Assembly (NCBI GenBank): GCA_025201365.1
Contig: JAIXMF010000081.1
Location: 1 to 44,798, forward strand
Source: Syncephalis plumigaleata
Taxonomy: Eukaryota > Zoopagomycota > Zoopagomycetes > Zoopagales > Piptocephalidaceae
Direction of reading: 5' to 3'
DNA: 44,798 bases
Shown piece by piece: positions 12,641 through 26,505 of the stretch (its first letter is position 1; each line of letters opens with the position of its first letter). Both the position numbers and the translations under genes were made by a program. Under the pieces are notes generated by a model. That model ran no database searches and was not told where the DNA came from. It was given only the letters and a program-made list of their open reading frames with translations.

Positions 12641-12754
12641 ATCCGCCATCATCATCATCATCTCGGCTATAAATCAAACATTTTTGACACACTCGACTTG
12701 CCATCTTCATACTCGCTCTTCTGCTCTATTCTACTCTAGCTACTATTAGTATCC

Positions 12755-12833
12755 CTACTCGTATATATTATTACTCTGTATTCTCGTTCCAGTCAACTTA
12801 TCTGTCTATCTATTCCACTAGACTAATATCAAC
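12755..12833 (+). promoter_or_regulatory. Conserved upstream block of secreted-peptide gene
   Basis: The block contains CTACTCGTATATA and then an almost unbroken match (TTCTCGTTCCAGTCAACTTA onward through the start codon) to the minus-strand sequence 43770-43690 upstream of the second peptide gene. Conservation covers a TATA-like element and the 5' leader, so the two genes probably arose by recent duplication and share regulation. Confidence 0.6.
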
Positions 12834-12974
12834 ATGAAGTTCTCTGCCATTATCGCCATTGCCGTCGCCGTCGTCGCTGCCACCAGTCTGGTTGCCGTTG
12901 AAGCAGCACCTGCCTCGGATCGTCGTGCTACTGTATCTGCTCAAAGTTTTAATCCTTGGAGACCTATTAGTTAA
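12834..12974 (+). CDS. Short secreted peptide (46 aa), family copy 1
   Basis: A single exon encodes 46 aa. Residues 1-24 are a textbook signal peptide (MKFSAIIAIAVAVVAATSLV, then AVEA). The predicted mature peptide begins APASDRRA and is only about 22 residues, ending NPWRPIS. The same signal peptide and the DRRA motif recur at 43504-43689. RR could be a Kex2-type processing site. The stop TAA lies in TTAAGCA, and the following ACAGGACAAGAACAT resembles the tail of the micro-exon gene at 37-41 kb. The small size would make most gene finders miss it. Role unknown: peptide effector, pheromone-like or cell-surface peptide are possibilities. Confidence 0.7.
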   Translation: MKFSAIIAIAVAVVAATSLVAVEAAPASDRRATVSAQSFNPWRPIS

Positions 12975-13222
12975 GCAAACAGGACAAGAACATCGAAATA
13001 TGTCGTATTTTGATCATTACATTGATAATAGTGAATCGAATGGACATGCTATTGTTATCATAATATGGATTGATTCACACTTTTAGATGGGATTGAATCG
13101 TCAAAATCATAGTTTATTCTAATCATGAAAGCATCAATTATTAATACAACTCGTATAAACTTGCTTCCAAATAAGTGATATGACGTCTTACGGAAATACA
13201 GCGTAAGTATATTTCCAAATGG

Positions 13223-14381
13223 CTATAGTAGTCGTGGTCGTGGTTGGTGTGCTTGCTGTGCTTGTACTAGCATACTCCTCAATGCAACCGCAAAGCTAGA
13301 ACAGTCTCGAGTACGTGTCGCTATGGTAGTTATCTGAAGCACTGAAATATAGGCAGCTACAGCTTGCTCCAATGTCGCTTTGCTTCGCATTGGGAAATAT
13401 GCTAAATCAGCTTCTCGTGCTTGTTTTATATATTGTGCTATCCTCATATGGTCCTCAGGAGTAATATCTAGTGGATTTGCCGCAATTTCTAGGTTAATCT
13501 TGCTTGAAATATAATCGTAAAGCTCCTCATGGTAGCCAGTGCATGCATAAGGACTTGGTGATCCAGGACTGCTCTTTGCTGGTGCGATATTGGTATACAA
13601 CTGCTTTGTAGGTGGTTGCGGTCTTTCTGTTACCTCAAAGACAACAATCTTTACCTTCAATTGTCCATTATTTTGTGATTCAACAGAAATATCTACATTT
13701 ATACGTTAACTAGATGTGATATAACTTGGTAATGCTTACCGCCTAAGTCTAGTTTTATATCTTTAATACCGGCATTGTAAAGGTAAAGGAAACCTATGGA
13801 ATAGTTAGTGCATGCACTGAATACCACAGATAAACAGCTTACCTTTAAGTATTTGTGGTACGACTTGGTTGAGAGTAACAAAACGATCTAAATAGTTTTG
13901 TTGATGTATGAATTGGTCCAAAGGCTTATCACCAACATTACCGTAGATAAAACAGTTTCCTGCAGGCTGAGATGGTCCTGCAGGAACCGGTATAAATTTT
14001 AGTGGATTCCTGACGTAATTACGATATTCTTTATTGGCACCTCTATTTCGTGCGGCCACAAGTGCCTTTTATACAAGAGTAAGTAGAAGAAGTATAAATG
14101 ATATCCATTATACTTACATCAAATGCTGCTTTCTCAATATTAATAGGCGTGCATGTCATATATGCGGGCTCTTCACCATACGTAAGTTTAGCATAACTAA
14201 CAACACCGCCTACTCCACCCTTCCATTGCACATTTGATATACCTTCATTGATAGCTCTTTGCTCTATGTAGTTACGAGCGTATAGATTTGAACCACCAAT
14301 TACTTGTGCCTGGGTGGCACATGATATCAGCACCAATGCTGCGGTTATCGTCAATGTCGTCTGATGAAGTAGTGAACGCAT
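13223..14381 (-). CDS. Secreted kinase-like paralogue C (pseudokinase)
   Basis: Four exons (14381-14118, 14065-13843, 13793-13740, 13692-13223) give 336 aa with an N-terminal signal peptide (about residues 1-25, ending near ATQA). Exon sizes 223 and 54 nt and their phases are identical to paralogue A, proving common descent. YLYNAGI, which precedes the catalytic loop, is conserved, but the loop itself reads KDIKLDLG in place of HEDLYPK, the beta-3 lysine position is Thr (AYMTC), and the metal-binding aspartate region reads VVFEV. All expected catalytic residues are therefore lost. The C-terminal half is helical and ends in a Gln/Pro-rich tail. Function unknown; likely a secreted binding protein built on a kinase fold. 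Confidence 0.77.
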
Positions 14382-14944
14382 GTTATTCGTGATATCTAGT
14401 AGAATCCAAAGATAGGATAGACGAGCATGTATTTGTGTGGGTAGCGAGAGAAGAGAGAGAAAAGATGGTTTGATGCAAAGAAAGTAGCAATATTATCGTC
14501 TCTATTTATGTCGTAAACAGCTCAGATGTGCCATTCTCCTGACTGGAAGGATGCTTCGACTGTAAACTGAGTATTACGGAGCAAAACAATATCAGCTCCA
14601 CATGTCAATTGCCATTAACAGTATAGCAATCACCAGCTGTATTCTGTTTTAGTTTATCTTGGTAGTTCAGAATGCGCCATTCTATTCCATCCTACTATGG
14701 ACAAGTGGACGTTTCAGTTGTAGCTCGTGTACTAAGGGAAGGAGGAAACATTGCACGATATCATCTGCCATTATTAGCATGCTTACTATAGAAAAGGCAT
14801 TCATTCAAACCAATTGTGTATCGACTAGCATGTTCATGTTCAATCGACCATTACATCGATGATAATGAATGGAATAACGAATCAATGAATACACACACAT
14901 GTTACTATTGCAATCTGTTGTTCTCTTTGAGGAGGTATCGAGAT
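14382..14944. other. Intergenic, no gene seen
   Basis: This divides the start of paralogue C from the end of the convergently placed GatB gene. A purine-rich run lies near 14445-14465. Open frames are short and have no splice partners or recognisable motifs. Confidence 0.5.
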
Positions 14945-17301
14945 TTATGATAGATCCATTAGATCTTTTAATAATTGATTAGCAAGTTTCGGACTGGCTT
15001 GCCCTTTCGTTTGCTGCATCACCTGTCCGACGAACCATCCAAACAATCGTTTATTTCCTTGTCTAACCTGCTCCACCTAATGCATTCCAACCATTAATGC
15101 TATCCATTTATTCCTCGTCAATCATATCGCTTACCTTATCTGGATGACTACTAATTAGCTTCTGACATATACTTTGTAGGTGTGAAGTATCGCGAATCTC
15201 ACTCCAACCATTTGCTTCTGCGATAGTCTCGGCATTTTGTGGATCATTCTCGTCAATCATACACGTCAGTATTCGTTTAGCAAGTTTGCCTATGGTACAT
15301 ACATATGAGCCATTCAATTAAACAGGATGATCAAGCTAGTTACCACTGATTCGATCATTCTGCAATGCCGTCACTATGGATCTTAGCTGTTCCACGCTAA
15401 CCGTATTACTACTGAAAGGTATATTCCTGCTATTCAATCGACCCATCAGCTCATTGGTAATCCTAAGCATCATCGATTAGCCAGTGTTAATGCATCGATT
15501 GTGCTATCCTACCAATTGAAAGCTAAACGTATATCGGTATTTTTAGCAACCTATATGATATTAGTATTAATCGTCTTCTCTCTGATAACGCTGTATTCTT
15601 ACCTGTTCAAAGTAAACATCCACTAATGGTTCAATAAATAGTGTATTGCATTCCTCAATGGAAAGCCCATACTCTGACATGAATCGTTGTTTGCGAGCAT
15701 CAGGCAGCTCAGGCAATGTCGCTCTATGCTGTTCGATATATTTCTATCATACTAGTGAGCTATTCTATTCAATATTGATGTGCATAGTTGCTCACTACCT
15801 TTGATATGCATATTGGTGGCAAATCTGGATCAGGCATGTATCTAATGAATGCTACATTAACAGCAATACGTATCATAAAAACATGCTATCACTCATTAGT
15901 CACCTATAATCTACTGCCGTTTCCTTGGTACGTAGACTAAATGTTCTCTTTCGTATCACATCATAGCCACGAGTCTCTTGCAACAAGCGCTCATTCGATT
16001 CTAGTAAGCCGATTTGTCGATTGACTTCCGCATCTACCAGTGTACTATTAGTCATCCATAGTTGTTCCAGTGGCTACTTTCCTTACCAATGGCTGCCGTA
16101 AGAAATCGAATACTCGTTAGATTCTTTAGCTCGCATCTCACACTTAGTGGCTCGTTGGGTCTGCACACCGACACATTGACGTCACATCGAAGTGATCCCT
16201 AGTCATTCCCGGTGTAAGCTATAGGATGTCAACAATCGTCAATGTCACTGACCTGTTCCATATTGCCATCCGACACTCCCGTTGCACGTAGTATCGATTG
16301 TAGTTTACGTACAGCAGTACCCGCCTCCATAGATGATCTGTAAATGTTACCATTAGCTTGCTGTAGCATGGCATAGTAGTGGTGGTGGTGGTAGTAACTC
16401 ACCGTAGATCTGGCTTAGTGACAATTTCAATGAGTGGCACACCAGCACGATTCAGATCAACATGTACAATCTTTCCTGTAATATCACTCGTGCTCTTTCC
16501 TGTATCCTAATCATTATAACGATCAACGTGTAAACGATAATCATTATGAGCATTACTATGGTACCTGTTCCAATTGCAGTTGCTCCAATCGTATCATTCT
16601 TTCATAGGATAGACCATCCAATGACGATAGGCATAGTGTTCCCCCACGAGCAATCGGTTCTAATGGTAAATGAGACTGTAGTTCCTTCTATTCATGTTGA
16701 CTATTACCTTTATGCTGTGTAATTTGATAGCCAGCTGGAAGGTCATGATAGAAATAGTGTTTACGATCAAAGCTTGAATATGATTGAATTTGAGCCGATA
16801 ATGCTAGAGCAAGTCGTGTCGCCAACCCGACACATTCTGGATTCAATGACTATATCGCAATAATAATAATAATAATAATAGTAATAATAATAAACGGTTT
16901 ATTCGCATGCTACCTTTAAATAATACTAGTGAAACTTACGGGAAGCGTACCAGGAAATGCCGTGTCTATTACAGACACTTGTGTGTTGGGCTGCTCTTCA
17001 TAGGTAGCGGACGCGTCTATAACATGTATTGCAGCAATACGTAAACGTGCAGTCTAGTCGATAGTCCAGTATACTTACTCGAGAATAGCTTGTGTCGCGA
17101 ACATAATTGCGCGTGAATCTCCAGACCTATTACAACTTGCCAGCTTGAATGCACACCTTGTACCAGATTACTCGGCAATGAAGCTGCCGTTGTTGCCGTA
17201 CGCTTATTATCCTGTCTCAAGCGTAGTGCTGCTCTATGTGAGTTGAATTGCCATAGTTTTGCAAATGGGAGTCCTCTTTGCAACGAACGTGAAAAAGACA
17301 T
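14945..17301 (-). CDS. GATB: Aspartyl/glutamyl-tRNA(Asn/Gln) amidotransferase subunit B
   Basis: Fourteen exons (17301-17079, 17016-16940, 16849-16708, 16659-16565, 16506-16403, 16337-16253, 16198-16087, 16033-15904, 15841-15799, 15743-15603, 15550-15513, 15462-15344, 15289-15135, 15076-14945) join in frame to 531 aa. Family signatures appear in order: [13 protein letters not shown] near 55, [34 protein letters not shown]-type [75 protein letters not shown], and the C-terminal YqeY-like domain ending [17 protein letters not shown]. GatB binds tRNA and ammonia in the GatCAB complex that makes Gln-tRNA(Gln) in mitochondria. The basic, hydroxylated first ~45 residues fit a mitochondrial presequence. 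One exon is 38 nt and one 43 nt. Very secure. Confidence 0.95.
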
Positions 17302-17890
17302 GACGAAAATACACGAGTGAAGAAACAGGAATACATGATTGCATCAAGTGAATTATGTGCTCCACCTTGCAATCTTTTCGTTAATCATTCCTGTAGCTGC
17401 TTGATTTCATTTCTATTATTATGAGCTGCACCATAATAAGAACGAATATTACAAGTCATATTACTATTACTACTACTACTATGAGCCAATAAATATATCT
17501 ATCGTATTCATACAAATGTCATTCATTATCATGACATCTACATGACATGTTCATCTGTATGTCATCTATCATTGCTCATTCCATTGTCAATTGACGTGAT
17601 CGATACTGATTGCAATGCATAATGATATGTCATCGAATGATCCCACAATCATATGGACGTGTCAATGGAACATGAACATACTTGATGCTATCTATAATGC
17701 AATACGACATTCATTCAATTCATATGATCATTGCTTAAGTATCATTCCCTCACACACATACACGCTGACTACATGGAAATCAAATGATATACGCTTGACA
17801 TTGTCATTCTAATGTATGTATGTTCAGCAATGTAAGAATAGAATAGCAAAAGTAAGCTTTATTCCTATTGATCAATCAATAGTTCATGTA
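17302..17890. other. Intergenic, no gene seen
   Basis: Upstream of GatB and downstream of the S9 peptidase homologue. AATAAATAT near 17490 and repeated ATGACAT/GTCAT motifs near 17520-17600 are visible, but no coding region or RNA gene is recognisable. Confidence 0.5.
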
Positions 17891-20269
17891 TTAAGCAGAA
17901 TTCAACGGTTTGACTGCCTTTCCTAGCTTGCTAATAGCGTATGCTAATTTAGCGGCATTTTGACCAAGGTATGAATCATCTAGAGTGACTTGTTAGTATA
18001 CAGCATACATATGCTACGTTGCAATTGCTTACCTTGTTCCTTATCATCGTGCTCCAGCATAACAATCGTATGTGGATTAGTGCTATTCTTTGCACTTTGA
18101 GCAGTAGCAGCACGTAGTTTGGCTACCCATTTAGCAGCATCTATCGTAAGTGGCATTAGTTAGTACGGATTAATCAATGGACTTATTTTTATACTCACCC
18201 CAGTATGATGAAAACATGTTCTCGAGATAGTTAATCACAAGTATATTGGGATATATGGCATTAGACTTGATGTTTTCGTATGGTGAATATGATCTAATGG
18301 CTTTATAATCATCGATTGATTTAGCTGGATTACCCCATTCAGGTATGCCTACGTATTCGCTGTCAGTGCTTTGCTCCATCATTGCATCCAAAACATTTAA
18401 ATACGGCACTATAACGTCAAATTAGCATTAATCACTATTCGAGGTATGATCTTTATACTTACTGCTGATAATGGCCACCTTGGCAATATCAGGTTGTCTA
18501 TTGATGGCAGCACCAATAATTGTAGAACCATCGTTATAACCTTCAACTACCATGAGATTATGGCTGGTATACTTCTCGGATACCAAGGCATTAGTGGCAG
18601 CCATGAAATCATCAATAAAAGCTTGATTATTATTGTGCACCGTGGCTATGTCATCTCCAGTCAACTCTGGATCTTCTGTTCTTCTGCTATGGGCGATTGC
18701 ACAGACAAATCCACGATTGAGCAACGATACAAACTCTGCTCTAAAGTCAATTTCGAACATAGGAGTACCACCACCGTTGCCTACTACCCAAGCAGGATTC
18801 GCACCATTCTTCTGCATTCCACGCTTATAGGCAATGGTAATAGGAATGTTGACTTGATTTCCCTTGCTATCTGGCTTGCCTTTAGCATAGATGAGCTCGG
18901 TAACATAATCCGATTCATTATAGTCAGGTACTGGATCTACATATGTCTTCGTTGCCTTCTTTGTTGCCATGTTGTAGGAATAGGTTGTTGGAGGTGTGAT
19001 CAATGACGAGTACTCAAATATGAGTGTATCACTGTTGTAATCGGCTACTCCTTTATAAGTCGCCCTATATGATTTAGCTGGGAACTCGATATTGTGTGAC
19101 TTTGCATTAGGCTGTAGTCTTCCTTCGCTATCATAATCGTATACGGTGACTTGCTGAGTGACTGCAACGTCATTGAATAATACAATATGATTTCGGAAGA
19201 CGGCTATATCGCTAATCTCAAGCTTAGCGTTTTCCAGTACTCGCTTATGAGCACTTTTATCATTTATCTTGTCGATATCGCATACGTATGCCGTCTTCTT
19301 CATGGTATCACCAGAAGTGATTACAAGTAAGAACTGCTTGTTCAAATGATATACCTGCAAGTATGATTCAGTCGATAATGTTACTGGAATAGGCGCCATT
19401 TTGCTTGCAGTATCACTGGTGGCGTCCAAATAAAAGTATTGTGGTTCGACATTTGCCTTTGATATACATATGAAAAAGTATCGATTGCTACTGGATTTCT
19501 TTACGCTAATATAGGATCCTTTTTGACCGGTATGAATGGCACTATCTTTATCTACAGAAGTACCGATAGTATGTCGCATTAGGCGAACACCATCAGAATC
19601 TTTAGTTGCATACAAAGTACTCTTTCCAGTGCCACTCCATTCGGCCCAGTAACCAATGTTCTCAACTTTGTCTGGAAGTAACTTTCCAGAAGCAAGATCA
19701 TTGAACTGCAAGCTGGATTTCCGGTTAATGGAATCGTATACTTTAAAGCCAACTATGGTATGATCGCTGTTTGGCTTTACATCAAATACATCTCTGGATC
19801 CCTCAGGTAGTGTGCTAGGATCCAATACAATTTCCTCGGGTGCATTCGGTACGTCTATCTTCTTTCGGTAGTAAACAGATGATTTAGCACCAGGTTGCCG
19901 CTTAGAATAATAGCTGTAATTTCCTATATATTGGGAGGATTCCGTTGGAGATCGACCTATTACTTTGACCATTTCTTTACGAATCTGATCTTTAAGCTGT
20001 TGATCCTTAGCGAGCACTTGCTGAGCATAGACCTTCTCGGCATCGAGGTACTCTTTCACATCTGTACTGTCCTGGTCTTCATCCTTTATCCACTGGTAAG
20101 GATCATCGATAACCTCGCCATGGTACTTGTGCTGGAATGGTTTTGCCTTGGCCACTGGTACTTGTTCCGATTGAGCCCCTACAAGTGCGTGTAATGGTAC
20201 GGCCAATCCAATAAGTACTGCAAAGTAGGCAAGTACTACAAACTTGCTTGTAGTATGATAGCAGAACAT
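17891..20269 (-). CDS. Secreted prolyl oligopeptidase (S9A) homologue, catalytically dead
   Basis: Four exons (20269-18463, 18408-18199, 18140-18033, 17979-17891) give 737 aa. Residues 1-32 are a signal peptide. The N-terminal DDPYQWIKDE and beta-propeller region, then LLNRGFVCAIAHSR and EWGNPAKSIDDYKAIRSYSPY, place it with oligopeptidase B/PtrB. The catalytic nucleophile motif GGSAGG is replaced by GYNDGS (577-582), so the serine position is Asn579; the catalytic aspartate position in the GLHD region reads YLENM, giving Asn666; the histidine loop is shortened and unclear (LEHDDKE near 702). It is therefore probably a secreted pseudo-protease acting as a binding or decoy protein. The alternative, an alignment shift hiding an active serine, seems unlikely given the flanking IIGAAIN match. 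Exon joins are consistent. Confidence 0.88.
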
Positions 20270-21003
20270 GTCTACTAGATAATGGTTGAGGAAACGTGAC
20301 GTGACGTATTGATTGTATAAACGTAAAAATGATAATGAGCTGTAAAACGAATAAAATAGAAATGCGGCGCTTTAACCATAATCTACAGCAGACTGTCCTT
20401 GACATTATAAGAGGTTTGGAGTGGAGCTGTCAATGCTTCAACATCGTGCTATCTATGGCCACATTTGTCACGTCAATGTGGCGTTGCATCAAATTATCCA
20501 GTATTAGGTATGTACTGTAGTGGTTATTTCGAGTCCTGCCAATACCAATTTGACACATTTTGTCGCATGTACTTGCAATCCTTGTTATGACTGCAATGGA
20601 TGTTTCATGCTGTACATGTACTCCTCAAGAGTACCTTTACCATTTGTTCGCATATTGATACATCGTGCTTCTCATATATTTATTGGTCCAACCTGTAACA
20701 TAAACCAGTCATTATTCCATTCATCATACATATTTGTTCTGTACCTATTGGGAAAGGAACTGTTAATGGACTCATGGTGTTTACTTGATATTTGCTCTTG
20801 TGAAATCACTAGAGCACTATTAGTAAAGCAAGAGCATGGTTATTTTCAGGAATGTTTAAACAATGCTATAGATGATGTTACTTGTACTCGTATCTCCTGC
20901 TTAATGATTATTATTGGATAGTTGCTGGTTTACGCTCATAGCTAAAGCATCATGAATGTATCCAATAAACGTAAGCGATATTGAAGAAAATTTACATTTA
21001 TTA
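20270..21003. other. Intergenic, no gene seen
   Basis: Contains the 5' flank of the S9 homologue and the 3' flank of the UDP-glycosyltransferase. A 133-codon open frame at 20520-20921 (+) is cysteine-rich without family resemblance or neighbouring exons, so I do not call it a gene. Confidence 0.5.
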
Positions 21004-22846
21004 TTATGCTTTTTTCTGTTTCACTTGCGTGGATTTAACAAGTGAAATGTACATATACTGAACAGTCTTTACACCTCCATAGACAGATGCGCCAAGTAGG
21101 GCGATAGCAAAAGCGTATAAATCATAATTGTTGGCCTTCCACCATGGCATACGCCAGTCGGCACTTTCGTGTGCTTTAATTGCACCTGGTACCGCGGCTA
21201 GCTCAATTATATCGGCACCACGTTCACGAGCACGATCGGCAATTCGAATCATTTTCTGCACATTAAGCATATTAGTCCGGAACTTGGACGCATCAGGTGA
21301 ATCATGAGCAAGGAAACGACGAAGCTTCTCGTTAAGTGTATTCTGATTAACCATAGATTTACGTATCCATAGGCCGTATCCTTCTTCGGTTATAGTAATT
21401 GCGTTATTCGGTTGATCGGCGAAAACGGGAATACCCAGTATTGGCACGGCAGCGAACATACTTTCGAAGATGGATGCCACACCACAATGACTAATGAATA
21501 GACGAGTGGCCGAATGTTCCAGTACGGCACGTTGCGGTGCTTTGCTGAGTAGACGAATTACCGGATGCTTACCGGATTGCATATCCTTAATACTATGAAC
21601 GACCTCGTCAACCACGATAGTTTCAGGTAGGAGGTCGTCCCTTCCCGACATGCGCATCAATCCCCATACCGCACCATCGAGTAATCCATCTTGATGGGCT
21701 ATTAGCAGTGAAGTAATGATATTTGTGAATAGATTACGCGAGATAACCGTGTGACTACCGAATCCAACGTAGACAACGCGAGAACGAGCATCCATGAATT
21801 CGCTTAGATCCTTGGGAAGTGGCTTGTACTTGTGAGGGATTGCCGGTCCGATCATATATACATTAGATGGCAGTTGACGGGGAATCTACAAATATACACG
21901 TAAAGTTAGCTTGATTATTAGTTGTTACAATAAATAAAATAGTACTTGCCTCGAATCCAAAAAAGTTATTCACCAATATTAGGCCATGTCTCCAGCGATC
22001 TGCTACAAACGTGTATGGCTCCTTGCCCACTTCAGCGTAGGCCGCCTTCTGCGCTTTAATGATTGGCTGAACATGCCATATCATGGATAGAGGGTGTACA
22101 ACCTTATCGTAGAACCTTGCAAAGAAACCGGAGAATTCGTGCGTGGTTGTACTAGGATCCATTGGATCCGGGATGTAAGGCTGAGTTGCGAAACCTGCAA
22201 TAATCAAACAAGAGAGAGATACATTAATGGAAAGTATTCAATAAAAAGTAATTTACTTACCTCTAAACCCGAATGCAGACATAGTAATGACGAATGGTGT
22301 GTTTGTTTCATAGGCAGCGTCGAAGCAGCCGTCCATGAAAAAGTCACACACGATGACGTCGACCTTACGCGTGGTAAGCCAATTGTAAAAGAACCTGTAC
22401 TGGCTCGGATAATCTTTTAGGGAACTCGTGAAAAGTGCCACACCCATGTCGAGTAAACTGGCATCCTTATCGCCAGTAATCAGTTTATGGAATAATTTCA
22501 GTCTATCTTCCGCGAGCATTGGATTCGGACCAAGCGACACAGGCTCGACATTAGGATGGTCGGCCGTCCAAGCGGTAACATCTTTGTCGGCAGAGATAAA
22601 TGTCACCTTATGACCACGCTCCACTAGAATATCCGCTAATGATAATTGTGGTGCAGCATGAGTTCTTCCGTAGAAAGCGGCACAGAATGCGATATTCAAT
22701 GGTGTATCAGATTTTAAGGATGTTGTTGAGTCCGACGAGCTTTTACTGTTTGTCCTAGCAGTTGATGCTGATGTATGGCTGCTAGTACTGCTCGCTAGTA
22801 ATAGCACTAAAACACCTAAATAGGCGGTAATCGATAATAATCGCAT
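21004..22846 (-). CDS. UDP-glycosyltransferase, membrane-anchored (GT1 type)
   Basis: Three exons (22846-22261, 22194-21950, 21885-21004) give 570 aa. Residues 1-24 form a signal peptide, followed by a Ser/Thr-rich linker to about 48. The N-terminal acceptor domain starts LNIAFCAAFYGRTHAAP; the C-terminal donor domain has VVYVGFGSHTV and the UGT signature region ISHCGVASIFE (408-418) followed by GIPVFADQPNNA, including the DQ pair (434-435) that contacts the sugar nucleotide. A hydrophobic segment near 535-560 and a basic tail ending KQKKA (Lys at -5 and -3) match an ER-retained type I membrane enzyme. It would transfer sugar from UDP-sugars to small lipophilic acceptors. The second intron starts GCAAGT, a GC-AG intron. 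The start at 22846 removes nine residues before the signal peptide. Confidence 0.9.
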
Positions 22847-23249
22847 TGTAAGCGTGTTATATTGATAGAACAAATAAGCAACAAGATAGGATGATCAAAT
22901 GGTAAAATGAATAACGGCGTGAACTGACATGCTAGCTGCACAATGGATTGCTTTTAAGTAGTAGTTCGGTAAATCGGCTAATTGCCAGCGCGGTAAGCAA
23001 AGGTAAGAGTCATCGTATATCACGCTGTTTATGCTTGTCCATAGCGATAGAACACGTTAGCATATGGTTTTCCGAAATTAGCCGAAAGCATGGTACACAA
23101 ACTATGGGCAATTCATCAGTGGAACATCATGCAACGAATACGAGTTGCTGTATCTGATATACGTAGCCTGATTATATCTTACTGTGCATATCATGCCTCT
23201 GTTATGATTACCATAATGCTTTCTATAAGATAAACATCTCGTATATAAC
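22847..23249. other. Intergenic, no gene seen
   Basis: Promoter side of the UDP-glycosyltransferase gene and left flank of the MITE. No feature beyond short chance open frames. Confidence 0.45.
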
Positions 23250-23483
23250 TACAGGGATTTTCCAACCAGTTGACATAGTTAAACATTTATTAATAAATGT
23301 GTAGAATTTTGTAATGAAATGTTAATAAATCTATTGCCTTTTACTAATGCCTTTTATTAATATTCCCATTAGTAAATTTATTAATGCTTCCATTAGCAAT
23401 TGCTAGCTAGTATGTCAAAATTATTTATTAATAAGAACAAAAGTTAAAGGCTAACTGCGCAAATTGGATGGAAATAGCCTGTA
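23250..23483 (+). mobile_element. Intact 234-bp MITE with terminal inverted repeats
   Basis: The left end reads TACAGGGATTTTCCAACCAG and the right end, reverse-complemented, reads TACAGGCTATTTCCATCCAA, then TTTAACTTTTGTTCTTATTAA matching the family. Both ends carry TA, as expected for Tc1/mariner-type TA insertions. The interior is AT-rich and non-coding. Related pieces occur at 5335-5450, 9407-9480 and 11683-11744. No transposase is present in the window, so the element is non-autonomous. Confidence 0.72.
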
Positions 23484-23542
23484 TTGTTTCTTAGCCTTTA
23501 TTTTTCTCTCTTTTTTACCTATTTAAATTCCTCTATTAAATA

Positions 23543-25948
<2,406 letters not shown>

Positions 25949-26505
25949 TATGTGGTGCGGACACATCGTCTCCATAAGACATTAATTAAAAAAAGTATAT
26001 AATTCACGATGTCGCTTGCAATACTTTTGCGGTTGCATTGCACGTTTGTATGTTGTGACTTACCTAACCAGATATTCATACATATATAAGCTTCTACGAA
26101 GCACGTAAATTATAATAAAAAGAAGTTCCGTTTTGAAATAGTTTGTGTGTGTCCTATCGTTGTCCCTAGTCAGAGTTGGCTAGTGTTCTTTATACGTAGA
26201 GAGAGAAAGCTGTACGAGTGTACAGTTAGGAAAGAGTTACACGACGGATTATTACGAGCGATTCATTAAGCCTAGTTACATTGCCGCCCAACGAGCTAGG
26301 AGAAGCAACATGGCTACCCACGTCAGACCCGTCAATAACCCCCCGCCACAAATAGTAATGGTTACATTTAATACAAGACTCTTTATTAGAGGAATCATAC
26401 ACATACACACATATCTGTCATAGAAAGCGCGATATCAATAATGTAAACTTATCTTTCCTCCTCCTCCTTTTCAACAACATTCACTGCTACTACTACTACA
26501 ATAAA
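25949..26505. other. Intergenic between tandem genes
   Basis: 3' flank of the AAA ATPase and promoter of the CoA-transferase. An AATAAAAAG signal lies near 26113, and a pyrimidine-rich leader with CTACTACTACTACA precedes the ATG at 26506. No gene is seen. Confidence 0.5.

Noticed and set aside
20520-20921. 133-codon open frame (+)
   Set aside because: Lies in the flank between two minus-strand genes, lacks motifs and splice context; composition is compatible with chance.
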